From REEB95 sp035648735 (GTDB lineage: Bacteria; Pseudomonadota; Alphaproteobacteria; ATCC43930; CGMCC-115725): 64,000 bases of DNA. A program made the translations under genes and the position numbers. Positions 42,807-52,415 of this stretch are shown here, piece by piece. How positions within the stretch are numbered: the stretch's first letter is position 1; each line of letters starts with the position of its first letter. Location of the stretch: positions 26,768 through 90,767 of the forward strand of contig DASRKX010000017.1 of the NCBI GenBank assembly GCA_035648735.1. The letters run 5' to 3'. The notes below the pieces were generated by a model, which was not told the DNA's origin, did no database searches, and saw only the letters and a list, made by a program, of their open reading frames with translations.

Positions 42807-45784
42807 GGTGTAGATTCCTCGGCCATCTTTCCTCGTCGCGCCGGGATTTCGATCAGCGCTTCATAGAGGCGCAATGCGTGCGCGGCGGTGCTACCCATAT
42901 TCGCCTTGAGCGCGGCGAAGTCAACCGCGCCTGCGCCCTTGGCGAGAAGAGTTTTCAGCGAATCGGCCTGCACGCTTTCCTCGAAGGGACCGTCGACGGT
43001 GAGCTTCAGCAGCCCCTGCACGTTGCGCCACAATAAAAGAGCTTCCCGCAGGACATCGGCGTCGGCGAGCTCGAGCGCGCCGGAAATGGCCAGCGCCGCC
43101 AGCGCATCGCGCGTGTTCTGCCGCAGTACGTCGGGCGCGCGCGCCGCATCGCGCAACTGTAGGTATTGGGCGATGAACTCAATGTCGATCATGCCGCCGC
43201 GGCGGTGTTTGACCTCGAAAAAAGGCGGGTTACGATGTGAATCCGCGATGCGCTGGCGCATTGCCGCGACATCGGCGGCGAGAAGCTGGGGATCGCGTCG
43301 CTGAGTCAGCACCGCCCGCATCTCAGCCATCACGCGGTCGCGGAAATCGACATCGCCGGCCACGGCGCGCGCCCGCGTCAGCGCCATGCGCTCCCAGGTC
43401 CAGGCGAGTTCCTGGTGATAGCGGCGGAAGGCGGCAAAGCTCGATGCCACGGGGCCCGAATTCCCCGACGGCCGCAGTCGCATGTCGACCTCGTAGAGAT
43501 TGCCCTCGGCAGTGAACGCCGTCAGTGCGTTAATGAAGCGTTGCGCAAGACGGGCGTAATAGGTCGCGAGCGGCAGCGGACGTTCGCCGGTCGAGGCCTC
43601 GACATCTGGCGGCGCGTCGTAAACCAGGATCAGATCGAGGTCGGAAGCGAAGGTCATCTCGCGGCTGCCGAGCTTGCCGAGACCGAGGACTGCCAGCGCG
43701 CCGTCCTCGATGACGCCTTGCGCTCGCACGAACTCGGCCGTCACCCGGGGCAGGAGCTGGGCGATCGCCGCCTCGGCGATATCGGCGAAGCCCGCGCCGG
43801 CTGCTTCGCCGCCGAGGCGGTGCCGCAACACTTGGACGCCGAGCTGGAATTTCCGCTCCCCGACCCAGCGTCGCGCCAGGTCGAGCACCTCCTCGTAATA
43901 CCGCGCCCGGTCGAGCAGCGCGGCCAGATCGGTGAGGAGCTCGGCGAGCCCGGGCAACGGATCGAAGAAGCCCGGTACCAGCAAGCCCTCGATCAAGCCG
44001 GGCCGCTGCGCCAGCGTCTCGGCGAGGCGCGGCGACGCGCCCATGATTTCGGCGACGAGGTCGAGCAGGCCGGAATTCTGATAGAGCAGCGAGAAGAGCT
44101 GCACGCCGGCCGGCAGCCGGCTGAGATAGGCGTCGAAGCGCGCAAAGGCGACGTCCGGATTGGTCGAGGCGCCGAAGGCGCGCAACAGCGCCGGCACCAG
44201 CTCGGTCAGCAATTCGCGCGCGCGCTGGCTGCGCGTCGAGCGATAGCGGCCGTGATGCCAGCCGCGGATGATGGCGGCGACCGACGGGGGCTCGGCGAAG
44301 CCGAAAGCGGCAATGGTCTTCAGCGTTTCGGGGTCGTCGTCGCTGCCGGTGAAGACCAGATTGCCCGTCATCGAGAGCGAAGGCGTTTCCTCGAAGAGAT
44401 GCGCGTAATGGCTTTCGACCTGCGTGAGATGGCGGGTGAGCTCACTGGCCAAGGTCTCGCTCGAGGGATAACCAAGGAATACGGCGAGCCGCCGCAAGCC
44501 TTCGGCATCGGCGGGAATGCTGTGCGTCTGCGCGTCGTCGATCATTTGCAGACGGTGCTCGACGCGACGCAGGAAGCGATAGGCCTCGGCGAGCGCATGT
44601 GCCGCATCGGCGGCGATGTGTCCCGCGGCGGCGAGCGCGTTGAGCGCCTCGATCGTGCCGCGCTGGCGCAGTGCTGGCTCGCGGCCGCCCCAGATCAATT
44701 GCTGCGTCTGGGCGAAGAACTCGATCTCGCGGATGCCGCCGCGGCCGAGCTTGATGTTGTGACCGGCGACGGCAATGGTGCCGCCGCCTTTTTGCGCGTG
44801 GATCTGGCGCTTGATCGAATGAATGTCCTGGATCGCCGCGAAATCGAGATGCTTGCGCCACAGGAAGGAATCGAGCGCCGCGAGGAAGCGTGCGCCGGAG
44901 TCGAGGTCGCCGGCGACGGCGCGCGCGCGGATGAGTGCTGCGCGCTCCCAGTTTTGGCCGGTGCTCTCATAATAGGACAGCGCCGCCGGCAGGGAAAGCG
45001 CCGGCGGGGTCGAGCCCGGATCGGGCCGCATGCGCAGATCGGTGCGGAAGACGTAACCGTCGGCGGTGCGCTCGGCAAGGATGTGGACCAGCGCCTGGGC
45101 AATCTGTGTGAAGCAGGTCTGTACCGCGCGCGTGCCTCGATAGCGCACGCGCTCCGGGTCATAGATCAGGATCAGATCGATATCGCTGGAATAGTTGAGC
45201 TCGCCGGCGCCAAGCTTGCCTACCGCCAGGACGATGAAGCCGCTGTCGCGCGCCGGGTCGACGCTATCCGCCAATTCCAGCTCGCCCTGCGCCGCCGCGG
45301 CGGCCAGCACGTGCCGTGTGGCGAGCCGCAAGGCGCCCTCGGCGAAGGCGGTAAGGGCGCCCGTGACTCTCTCGACGGTCCAAATGCCGGCGATATCGGC
45401 GATCGCGATGAGGAGCGCGGCCCGCCGTTTCAGGCGCCGGAGCTCGGCCATCAGCTTCTCGCGCGGCAGGTTCGGCTTGAGATCGTGATTGAGCCGGGCG
45501 AGAAGTTCGGCGAAAGTAGCCTCATGGCCGTCGTGCCACAGGTGCAGCAGCAATTCCGGCTCGGCGGCGGCGGCTTGAGCCAGGAACGGACTGTTGCCGA
45601 ATAGCGCGGCCAGCAGCCGTCCGGCCACCGGGTCCGCGGCAAATTCGCGCAGGCGTGCGGCCAAGGCGGGGTCGCCACACGCCGCGACGACGTCTTGCCA
45701 GCGCGCTAGGCCGACCGTGACGGCGGCCGCGTCGGCCGGCGAAGGGAGATTTTTGTAAGTGTCGGACGATAACGGCGACGGCAT
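42803..45784 (-). CDS. glnE: Bifunctional glutamine synthetase adenylyltransferase/deadenylase
   Basis: A 993-residue regulator of nitrogen assimilation that attaches and removes AMP from glutamine synthetase in response to PII. The two nucleotidyltransferase halves are visible: LAVGKLGAGELNYSSDIDLI followed by AQALVHILAERTADGYVFR, and LGLGKLGSREMTFASDLDLI followed by a second RLRPSGNSGPVA. Both GxS..D..L.. metal sites look intact. Start is the ATG at 45784; a GTG at 45805 is possible. Its 5' end overlaps the start of the divergent AsmA-like gene by 26 bases. The stop overlaps PrxQ (ATGA). Confidence 0.95.
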   Translation of the reverse strand: MPSPLSSDTYKNLPSPADAAAVTVGLARWQDVVAACGDPALAARLREFAADPVAGRLLAALFGNSPFLAQAAAAEPELLLHLWHDGHEATFAELLARLNHDLKPNLPREKLMAELRRLKRRAALLIAIADIAGIWTVERVTGALTAFAEGALRLATRHVLAAAAAQGELELADSVDPARDSGFIVLAVGKLGAGELNYSSDIDLILIYDPERVRYRGTRAVQTCFTQIAQALVHILAERTADGYVFRTDLRMRPDPGSTPPALSLPAALSYYESTGQNWERAALIRARAVAGDLDSGARFLAALDSFLWRKHLDFAAIQDIHSIKRQIHAQKGGGTIAVAGHNIKLGRGGIREIEFFAQTQQLIWGGREPALRQRGTIEALNALAAAGHIAADAAHALAEAYRFLRRVEHRLQMIDDAQTHSIPADAEGLRRLAVFLGYPSSETLASELTRHLTQVESHYAHLFEETPSLSMTGNLVFTGSDDDPETLKTIAAFGFAEPPSVAAIIRGWHHGRYRSTRSQRARELLTELVPALLRAFGASTNPDVAFARFDAYLSRLPAGVQLFSLLYQNSGLLDLVAEIMGASPRLAETLAQRPGLIEGLLVPGFFDPLPGLAELLTDLAALLDRARYYEEVLDLARRWVGERKFQLGVQVLRHRLGGEAAGAGFADIAEAAIAQLLPRVTAEFVRAQGVIEDGALAVLGLGKLGSREMTFASDLDLILVYDAPPDVEASTGERPLPLATYYARLAQRFINALTAFTAEGNLYEVDMRLRPSGNSGPVASSFAAFRRYHQELAWTWERMALTRARAVAGDVDFRDRVMAEMRAVLTQRRDPQLLAADVAAMRQRIADSHRNPPFFEVKHRRGGMIDIEFIAQYLQLRDAARAPDVLRQNTRDALAALAISGALELADADVLREALLLWRNVQGLLKLTVDGPFEESVQADSLKTLLAKGAGAVDFAALKANMGSTAAHALRLYEALIEIPARRGKMAEESTP

Positions 45785-48700
45785 CGGCGCTTCGCGGCAG
45801 GGCACGCAGCAGACTGCGCGCCCCTCCGGACCGGGTCAAGGCCGGCCGGGGCATGCGAGATTCTGGCGGCTTTTCGGCTATACGGTCCTGGGCATCGTTC
45901 TCGTCCTGGCCGCGCTGGTGGGCGCCGGCGCTTGGCGCCTGTCCCAAGGTCCCATCACGCTCGACACGCTGACGCCTTACCTTTCGCGCTTCCTGTCGAG
46001 CGGCCCGAACGGCATCGCAGTCGACATCGATCATACCGTGCTGAGCTGGCGCGATCGCCGGCTACATCTGGTGGCGACCGGCATGCATTTGGTTCAGACG
46101 GAAAGCAATGCACGGCTGACGTTCCGATCCGTCGAACTCGATCTGAATTTGCGCGCGCTGCTCGTCGGCAAGCTGGCGCCGTCGAGGATCGCGCTCGACC
46201 AGCCCGACATGAAGGTCGAGCGTGAGCCCGACGGCTCCTTGCGCCTCGCCCTCGGCGGCGAGGAGGACGTGAACCAGCCGGGTGCAGCGGAGTTCTGGGG
46301 CACGCGGCTGATGTCCGATATTGCGGAGGTGACGAATGGCGATGGGCCGTTCGGCTATCTGACCGATGTCGAAATTCGGGACGCCTCGCTTGCCGTCGAC
46401 GACCGCTTGCTCGGCGTCACCTGGCACGCCGACCATGCCACCCTTTCGTTGCATCGAGGTGCCGAAGGCCTCACCGGTACACTGCAGTTCGGCGTCGGCA
46501 TCGCTGGCAACGAGGCGCTGATCCGCGGCAGCGTCGAATACCAACGCGCCGGAAAACTCGGCGTGGCATTCGATTTCGACGATCTGCGTCCGGCGCTGTT
46601 CGCGTCGGCGGCGCCGGCGCTCGAGCCCCTCGCGGCCCTCGACCTGCCGATCTCGGGGGAGTTGCTGCTCGAGATCGACACCGAGAAGGGGACGATCAGC
46701 GTCGCCTCCGGCGACCTTTCCTTCGGCGAAGGGGAATTGCGCAACGACGATTTGCCGACCGGAAGCGTCCATGTCGCCAGCGGCGCGCTGCATGCGAGCT
46801 ACGACCCGGCCTCGGGGCGCGTCAATCTTGCTCAGCTGGTGCTCGACATCGGCGGCCCAAAAATGAATCTCAATGGCACGGTGGAGAACGTCGGCAACGG
46901 CTTGCTCGCCGGCGGCTGGCCGCAGACCTTCGACGTCGCACTCAAGCTTGCGGTGCAGGATTTCCCGCTCGACGACTTGCCGTGGCTTTGGCCGGAACGC
47001 GTCGGCTCGCTCTCGCGCCGCTGGATCACCAAGCATATCCACGACGGCATCGTCGACGAAATGGACGCGTCCCTCGATTTTCACGTCGACATCACGCCCG
47101 ATGCGCCGAAACCCGTCGTGGTCAAGACTTTTGAAGGCAGTGGCGCCTTCCACAACATGACGATCGAGTATTTTCCGGGACTCGAGCCGGTACGGGGCGC
47201 CGACGGAACGGCGGTCTTCGATCGCACGCAGATCGTTTTCACGCCGAGACAAGGGCATGTGCTGACGTCGCAGGTATTGGCCGATGGCACCACCGTCAGG
47301 CTCTATAAGCTCGACACCAACGACGAAACCGCCGATGTCGACGTCCATGCGCGCGGGCCGCTGGCGGACCCGCTCAAGGTGCTCGATACGAAGCCACTGG
47401 AATATGCCAAAGCGCTCGGACTCGATGCTCAGCACGCCGAGGGCAGCTTCGAGGCGCATATGTTCTTCCGCTTGCCGCTCAAGCATGATCTCAATCTCGA
47501 CGAGGTCGAGTATCACACCGAAGCCGAACTGCATGATGTCGCGATCCCGCATGCGTTGTTCAACCGCGATCTGAGCGCCGGCGATTTCAAGATGACGCTC
47601 AATCGTACTCAGTTGACGCTCGACGGCGATGCAGCGGTCGCCGGCGTGCCGATGAAGATCACCTGGGGCGAAAGCTTCGTCCGGAAGGACACGGCCAAGC
47701 GGCGCTATACGGTCCATGCGCGGATCGACGACGCTGGCCGCCAGCGTCTCGGCCTGACCTTCGACGATTTCGCTCTCATCCACGGGCCGATGGACCTCGA
47801 TCTGGTCTATGGCCTCGCGGCCGACAAGCGGGCGCAGGCGACGGTGACGGTTGATCTCAAGGATTCCCAAATCGACATGGGAAAGTTCGGCTGGAGCAAG
47901 AAGGCGGGCGGCCCGGCCACGCTCAAATTCGCGCTCGACCTCAGCAATGACGCGCCGACCGCGCTGCGCGACGCGACCCTGCAGGGCAGCGGCATCGACG
48001 CGCGGGCCTCGGCCGCCTTCGATAAGGATGGCCTCACACGGGTCGACGTGACGCGGCTGGTCGCCGGCTGGACAAATGCCGCCGCCACCCTTGCCAAGCA
48101 GGGCGCTGGTTGGCTGGTCACGGTCCAGGGCAAGAGCTACGACGCCGGCGCGCTGCTCGACGATTTGTCGCGCCAGCTGCCGAGCAACGCCGCACCGCCG
48201 CCGCTGACCATCGACGCCACGCTGGACAGCCTGGTGCTCGGCGAGGGGCGCGAGATCAAAAAGCTGAACGCCCACCTCCAAAGTAACGGCCTGCATTGGA
48301 CCGAGGCGCGTGTCGACGGCGAGCTCACCGAGACGCACCCGCTCACCGTGCGCTTCGGCGGCGATCAGGGCGCGGGCAAGTTCAATCTCAAGGCCGCCGA
48401 TTTCGGCGCGCTGCTCCAGGTGCTCGACGTCACCGACAACGTCCTCGGCGGCACTTTCGAGATCAACGGTGATGCCGTCGATTTGGACGGCAAGCGGGTC
48501 CTCAAGGGCGTCGTTGACGGCGCGGATTACCGCGTCGTGCGCGCGCCGCTCTTCGCTCGGTTGCTGTCGGTCGCCTCGCTGTCGGGGGCGAATGCGCTCC
48601 TGACCGGCCAGGGCATCCCGTTCACCGTCCTGAAGGCGGATGTCGTCTATGGTTCCGACAGCATTGCGGTCAGCAATTTGCGCGCCTATGGCGGCGCCCT

Positions 48701-49049
48701 GGGCATCAATGTCGACGGCAAGGTCGACAACCGAGCCAACACTATAGACGCTTCGGGCACGCTGGTGCCGGCCTATACGATCAACAGCGTCCTCGGCTAC
48801 ATCCCGTGGTTAGGCAAGCTGATACTGGGCGGGGAAGGACAAGGCATCTTCGCCGCCAATTTCCGAATCGCCGGCCCGCTGAGCGATCCCCAGGTCTCGG
48901 TCAATCCGTTGAGCGCGCTGGCGCCGGGTGCGCTGCGCCAGCTGTTCATGTTTCAGCCCTTCGATCCCACGCCGCCCGCGCCGTCCCAGACTGAATCGAC
49001 CGCACCGGCACCGAACGGTGCCGAGGCGCCGGGGCCGACGACGCCCTAG
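45759..49049 (+). CDS. AsmA-like/YhdP-family large envelope protein
   Basis: A 1096-residue protein with one N-terminal membrane span (FGYTVLGIVLVLAALVGAGA) and a very long periplasmic part of repeating beta-strand segments (FTPRQGHVLTSQVLADGTTV and similar), ending in a domain resembling the AsmA C-terminal region. This resembles YhdP and other AsmA-like proteins that bridge the periplasm and are implicated in phospholipid movement to the outer membrane. GTG at 45759 is the only plausible start: there is no other start codon before the membrane span. It is preceded by GGGAG about 10 bases away. Its end meets the tyrS stop. Confidence 0.8.
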   Translation: MSDDNGDGIGASRQGTQQTARPSGPGQGRPGHARFWRLFGYTVLGIVLVLAALVGAGAWRLSQGPITLDTLTPYLSRFLSSGPNGIAVDIDHTVLSWRDRRLHLVATGMHLVQTESNARLTFRSVELDLNLRALLVGKLAPSRIALDQPDMKVEREPDGSLRLALGGEEDVNQPGAAEFWGTRLMSDIAEVTNGDGPFGYLTDVEIRDASLAVDDRLLGVTWHADHATLSLHRGAEGLTGTLQFGVGIAGNEALIRGSVEYQRAGKLGVAFDFDDLRPALFASAAPALEPLAALDLPISGELLLEIDTEKGTISVASGDLSFGEGELRNDDLPTGSVHVASGALHASYDPASGRVNLAQLVLDIGGPKMNLNGTVENVGNGLLAGGWPQTFDVALKLAVQDFPLDDLPWLWPERVGSLSRRWITKHIHDGIVDEMDASLDFHVDITPDAPKPVVVKTFEGSGAFHNMTIEYFPGLEPVRGADGTAVFDRTQIVFTPRQGHVLTSQVLADGTTVRLYKLDTNDETADVDVHARGPLADPLKVLDTKPLEYAKALGLDAQHAEGSFEAHMFFRLPLKHDLNLDEVEYHTEAELHDVAIPHALFNRDLSAGDFKMTLNRTQLTLDGDAAVAGVPMKITWGESFVRKDTAKRRYTVHARIDDAGRQRLGLTFDDFALIHGPMDLDLVYGLAADKRAQATVTVDLKDSQIDMGKFGWSKKAGGPATLKFALDLSNDAPTALRDATLQGSGIDARASAAFDKDGLTRVDVTRLVAGWTNAAATLAKQGAGWLVTVQGKSYDAGALLDDLSRQLPSNAAPPPLTIDATLDSLVLGEGREIKKLNAHLQSNGLHWTEARVDGELTETHPLTVRFGGDQGAGKFNLKAADFGALLQVLDVTDNVLGGTFEINGDAVDLDGKRVLKGVVDGADYRVVRAPLFARLLSVASLSGANALLTGQGIPFTVLKADVVYGSDSIAVSNLRAYGGALGINVDGKVDNRANTIDASGTLVPAYTINSVLGYIPWLGKLILGGEGQGIFAANFRIAGPLSDPQVSVNPLSALAPGALRQLFMFQPFDPTPPAPSQTESTAPAPNGAEAPGPTTP

Positions 49050-50299
49050 ACCGGCCGCAGCAGCGCGTGGCGCTTGCGCCCCGCAGACAGCTTGATGATG
49101 CCCTCGGCGTTGATGTCTTTGAGGGTGAGCAGGCGTTTCTCGTCTTCCACCGCTGCGTCATTGATCCGCGCGCCGCCGCCGCGAATGAGCCGTCGCGCCT
49201 CCGACAGGCTCGGCGCCAGCCCGGCCTTGTGCAGGTAATCGATCAGGGCGTGGCCGGCGGCAATCTCGGATTTCGGGATCTCGGTGACGGGAAGATTATC
49301 GCCCACCCCGCCCTCGGCGAAGACCTTGCGCGCCGTCTCGGCCGCGTCGCGCGCCGCCGCCTCGCCGTGGCACAGCGCGGTCGTCTCGGTTGCGAGCACG
49401 ATCTTCGCCTGGTTGATGTCGCTGCCCTTGAGCGCTTCGAGCTGCTTGATCTCGGCGATCGGCAGTTCGGTGAACAGCCGGAGGAACCGGCCGACATCCG
49501 CATCGTCGGTATTGCGCCAGAACTGCCAGTAATCGTAGGGGCTCAGGCGCTCGGCATTGAGCCAGACCGCGCCTTGCGCCGTCTTGCCCATTTTGGCGCC
49601 GCCCGAATTCGTGACCAGCGGGGAGGTGATGCCTAACAAGGCGAGATCGCCGGCGCGTCGGCCCAGCTCCACGCCCATGACGATGTTGCCCCATTGGTCG
49701 GAGCCGCCCATCTGCACCGCGCATTTGTAGCGTCGCGCCAACTCGACGAAATCGTAGGCCTGCAGCACCATGTAGTTGAATTCCAGGAAGGACAGCGGCT
49801 GCTCGCGCTCGAGCCGGAGCTTGACGCTGTCCATGCCGAGCATCCGGTTGACCGAGAAATGCCGGCCGTATTCACGCAAGAACGGAATGTATGGGAGGCG
49901 GTCGAGCCATTCGGCGTTATCCGCCATGATGGCGTCGCTCTTGTCGTCGCCGAATTTCAGGAACTTCTCGAAGATCCGGCGGATGCCGGCCATGTTGGCG
50001 GCAATCTGCGTGTCGCTCAGGAGCTGGCGGGTCTCCTCCTTGCCGGAAGGGTCGCCGACCTTGGTGGTGCCGCCGCCCATCAGCGCGATCGGCTTGTTGC
50101 CGGTCTTCTGCCACAGGCGCAGCAGCATGATCTGCAAAAGGCTGCCGACATGCAGGCTGTCGGCGGTACAATCGAAGCCGATATAGGCGGTCACCGGGCC
50201 GGCCACGAGCAGCTTGTCCAGCGCCGCGCGGTCGGTGAGCTGGTGCACGAAGCCGCGTTCTTCGGCGGCGGCGAGAAAGGCGGAGCGAGCGGTGGTCAT
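49046..50299 (-). CDS. tyrS: Tyrosyl-tRNA synthetase
   Basis: Class I synthetase that charges tRNA-Tyr. The 417-residue length is normal. The HIGH-like motif is HVGS (DSLHVGSLLQIMLL) and the KMSKS-like motif KMGK (GGAKMGKTAQGAVW), with VQMGGSDQWGNIVMG for tyrosine recognition. The C-terminal S4 RNA-binding domain is seen in SEARRLIRGGGARINDAAV and IKLSAGRKRHALL. I chose the ATG at 50299, giving TTARSAFLAAAEERGFVHQ as in homologues. The start shares CATG with the divergent anmK start, and the stop overlaps the stop of the convergent AsmA-like gene. Confidence 0.96.
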   Translation of the reverse strand: MTTARSAFLAAAEERGFVHQLTDRAALDKLLVAGPVTAYIGFDCTADSLHVGSLLQIMLLRLWQKTGNKPIALMGGGTTKVGDPSGKEETRQLLSDTQIAANMAGIRRIFEKFLKFGDDKSDAIMADNAEWLDRLPYIPFLREYGRHFSVNRMLGMDSVKLRLEREQPLSFLEFNYMVLQAYDFVELARRYKCAVQMGGSDQWGNIVMGVELGRRAGDLALLGITSPLVTNSGGAKMGKTAQGAVWLNAERLSPYDYWQFWRNTDDADVGRFLRLFTELPIAEIKQLEALKGSDINQAKIVLATETTALCHGEAAARDAAETARKVFAEGGVGDNLPVTEIPKSEIAAGHALIDYLHKAGLAPSLSEARRLIRGGGARINDAAVEDEKRLLTLKDINAEGIIKLSAGRKRHALLRPV

Positions 50300-51413
50300 G
50301 GCGGGGGGCACGGCTTCGGAATCCTCTAGCACAGTTGCGGCGCCGGCGTCAGCCCGGCGCGTCATCGGCCTGATGAGCGGCACATCGATCGACGGAGTCG
50401 ATGCGGCGGCGATCGTGACCGATGGCCTGTCCTTTGTCGAACTCGGCCCGGCGCTGACCATCGCCTATGAGCCGGCGCTGCGCGAGCGCATTCGCGCGGT
50501 ACTGGGCGCCGTCGGCGACGTGGCCGGCGTGGAGCGCGCGATGACGGAGGCGCATGCCGCGGCGATCGACACGCTGGTCCGTCGCCATGGGCTGACGGAC
50601 GTGAAGCTCATCGGCTTCCACGGTCACACCATCCTGCACCGGCCGCGCGACGGCGTGACGCGCCAGATGGGCGACGCGGCGCTGCTGGCACGGCTCACGG
50701 GCCGGGACGTGGTGCATGATTTCCGCAGTGCCGACGTGGCGGCGGGCGGGGAGGGCGCGCCCTTCGTGCCGCTCTATCACCGCGCGTTGGCGGCGCCGCT
50801 CGAAAAACCGCTGGCGGTCGTCAACATCGGCGGCGTCGCCAATGTTACCTGGCTCGGCGCCGGCGAGGACGACATTCTCGCCTTCGATACCGGCCCCGGC
50901 AACGCATTGCTCGACGATTGGGCACTGGCGCATACCGGCCGCGCCATCGACGAAGGCGGTGCGCTGGCGAGAAGCGGCCGCGTCGACGAGGGGCGCCTGG
51001 CGCGATTCCTCGCGCACCCCTATTTCGCGCAGCGCCCGCCCAAATCGCTCGACCGCGACGATTTCAAGCAATTCATGCCGGCGGGACTGTCGCCGGCAGA
51101 CGGTGCCGCCACGCTGACGGCTATGGCCGCCGCCGCCATCGCCGCGGCGGCAGCGCATTTCCCGGCGGCGGCGAAGCGCTACCTTGTCACCGGCGGCGGT
51201 CGCCGCAACCCGGTGCTGATGAAAATGCTTCGGCAGCGGCTGAAAGCACCGGTCGAGCCGGTGGAGCAGGCAGGATGGGACGGCGACGCGCTCGAGGCGC
51301 AGGCTTTCGCCTATCTCGCTGTACGCTCGCTCAAGGGGCTGCCGCTCAGCCTGCCGGGCACCACGGGTGTCAAGGCGCCGACGACGGGGGGCCGCCTCTA
51401 CCGCGCCGCCTGA
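50298..51413 (+). CDS. anmK: Anhydro-N-acetylmuramic acid kinase
   Basis: A 371-residue kinase that phosphorylates anhydroMurNAc in peptidoglycan recycling. VIGLMSGTSIDGVDAA is the family signature near the N terminus, followed by IGFHGHTILHRP, DFRSADVAAGGEGAPFVPLYH and NIGGVANVTWLG, DTGPGNALLDD and VTGGGRRNP. The ATG at 50298 gives about 21 extra residues before GLMSGT; no other in-frame start exists between them. It shares CATG with the tyrS start. It converges with rpoH. Confidence 0.93.
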   Translation: MAGGTASESSSTVAAPASARRVIGLMSGTSIDGVDAAAIVTDGLSFVELGPALTIAYEPALRERIRAVLGAVGDVAGVERAMTEAHAAAIDTLVRRHGLTDVKLIGFHGHTILHRPRDGVTRQMGDAALLARLTGRDVVHDFRSADVAAGGEGAPFVPLYHRALAAPLEKPLAVVNIGGVANVTWLGAGEDDILAFDTGPGNALLDDWALAHTGRAIDEGGALARSGRVDEGRLARFLAHPYFAQRPPKSLDRDDFKQFMPAGLSPADGAATLTAMAAAAIAAAAAHFPAAAKRYLVTGGGRRNPVLMKMLRQRLKAPVEPVEQAGWDGDALEAQAFAYLAVRSLKGLPLSLPGTTGVKAPTTGGRLYRAA

Positions 51414-51427
51414 GCCGCTCCGGCTCA
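51411..51427. terminator. Hairpin between anmK and rpoH
   Basis: TGAGCCG and CGGCTCA form perfect 7-base arms around CTC, spanning the anmK stop and reaching into the last codon of rpoH. No T tract follows, so it may act as a weak bidirectional terminator. Confidence 0.35.
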
Positions 51428-52345
51428 GTCGGCCGCGGGCTGGCGCTCGATCCCCTTCGACTTCTCCAGCGCCTTCGACTTGATGGATTTCTGGAGCTTC
51501 TCGAAGGCGCGCACTTCGATCTGTCGGACGCGTTCCCGCGAGATGCCGTATTTCACCGAGAGATCCTCGAGCGTCGCCGGTTCGTCCTTGAGACGGCGTT
51601 CGACCAAGATGTCGCGCTCGCGGTCGGTTAAATGCGTCATGGCGGCCCGCAACAGGTCACGCCGCAGGCCGAGCTCCTGCCGCTCACCGAGTTTGGATTC
51701 CTGGCTTTCACCCTCGTCGACCAGCCAATCCTGCCATTCGCCGTCGCTGTCGGTCCGGAGCGGCGCATTGAGCGAATTATCTGGCCCGGCCAAGCGCTGG
51801 TTCATGCTGATAACGTCGGCCTCGGGCACGTTGAGCTCGGTGGCGATCTTCTTGACGTGCTCAGGCGTCAGATCGCCTTCCTCGAAAGCCTGAATCTGGC
51901 CTTTCATCCGGCGCAGGTTGAAGAAGAGCTTTTTCTGAGCCGCGGTGGTGCCCATCTTCACCAGTGACCAGGAATGGAGGACGTATTCCTGGATCGAGGC
52001 GCGAATCCACCACATCGCATAGGTCGCGAGGCGAAAGCCGCGCTCCGGATCGAAGCGCTTCACTGCCTGCATCATCCCGACATTGCCCTCGGAAATGAGC
52101 TCGGACAGCGGCAGCCCGTAGCCGCGATAGCCCATGGCAATCTTCGCGACCAGGCGCAGATGACTGGTGACGAGCTTGTGCGCGGCCTCGCGGTCGCCGT
52201 GCTCGCGCCAGCGCTTGGCCAGCATGTATTCCTCGTTCGGCTCCAGCATGGGGAACCGACGGATTTCCTGGAGATAGCGCGCGAGGTTGCCTTGGGTCGC
52301 GACGGACGGAAGGGTAGGCAGGGATGGAAGGGCCGGGGTCGCCAT
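51425..52345 (-). CDS. rpoH: Alternative sigma factor sigma-32 (heat shock)
   Basis: A 306-residue sigma factor that directs RNA polymerase to heat-shock promoters. Region 2 (GNLARYLQEIRRFPMLEPNE to RFDPERGFRLATYAMWWIRA) is present, the RpoH box QKKLFFNLRRM follows region 2, and region 4 ends with LTDRERDILVERRLKDEP and YGISRERVRQIEVRAFEK. The start ATG at 52345 has AAGGAA upstream. A sigma-70-like promoter is seen at 52380-52408. rpoH converges with anmK, and the upstream same-strand rluD ends 70 bases away. Confidence 0.96.
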   Translation of the reverse strand: MATPALPSLPTLPSVATQGNLARYLQEIRRFPMLEPNEEYMLAKRWREHGDREAAHKLVTSHLRLVAKIAMGYRGYGLPLSELISEGNVGMMQAVKRFDPERGFRLATYAMWWIRASIQEYVLHSWSLVKMGTTAAQKKLFFNLRRMKGQIQAFEEGDLTPEHVKKIATELNVPEADVISMNQRLAGPDNSLNAPLRTDSDGEWQDWLVDEGESQESKLGERQELGLRRDLLRAAMTHLTDRERDILVERRLKDEPATLEDLSVKYGISRERVRQIEVRAFEKLQKSIKSKALEKSKGIERQPAAD

Positions 52346-52379
52346 GTCGCGCGGTTTCCTTCAGGTTTGGATGGCGAGT

Positions 52380-52408
52380 AGCATAGTCCGGCACTCGGGT
52401 ATTGTCCA
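52380..52408 (-). promoter_or_regulatory. Sigma-70-type promoter candidate for rpoH
   Basis: On the minus strand TGGACA (complement of 52403-52408) is followed by a 17-base spacer and TATGCT (complement of 52380-52385). Transcription would start near 52373, about 28 bases before the ATG. It lies within the 70-base rluD-rpoH gap. Confidence 0.45.
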
Positions 52409-52415
52409 GGTTACT

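Noticed and set aside
43415..45604. 729-codon plus-strand frame opposite glnE
   Set aside because: glnE is unmistakable on the minus strand; the antisense frame is a composition artefact.
46062..48338. 758-codon minus-strand frame inside the AsmA-like gene
   Set aside because: The plus-strand protein has signal, span and repeat structure; the antisense product is low-complexity Arg/Asp-rich and has no family likeness.
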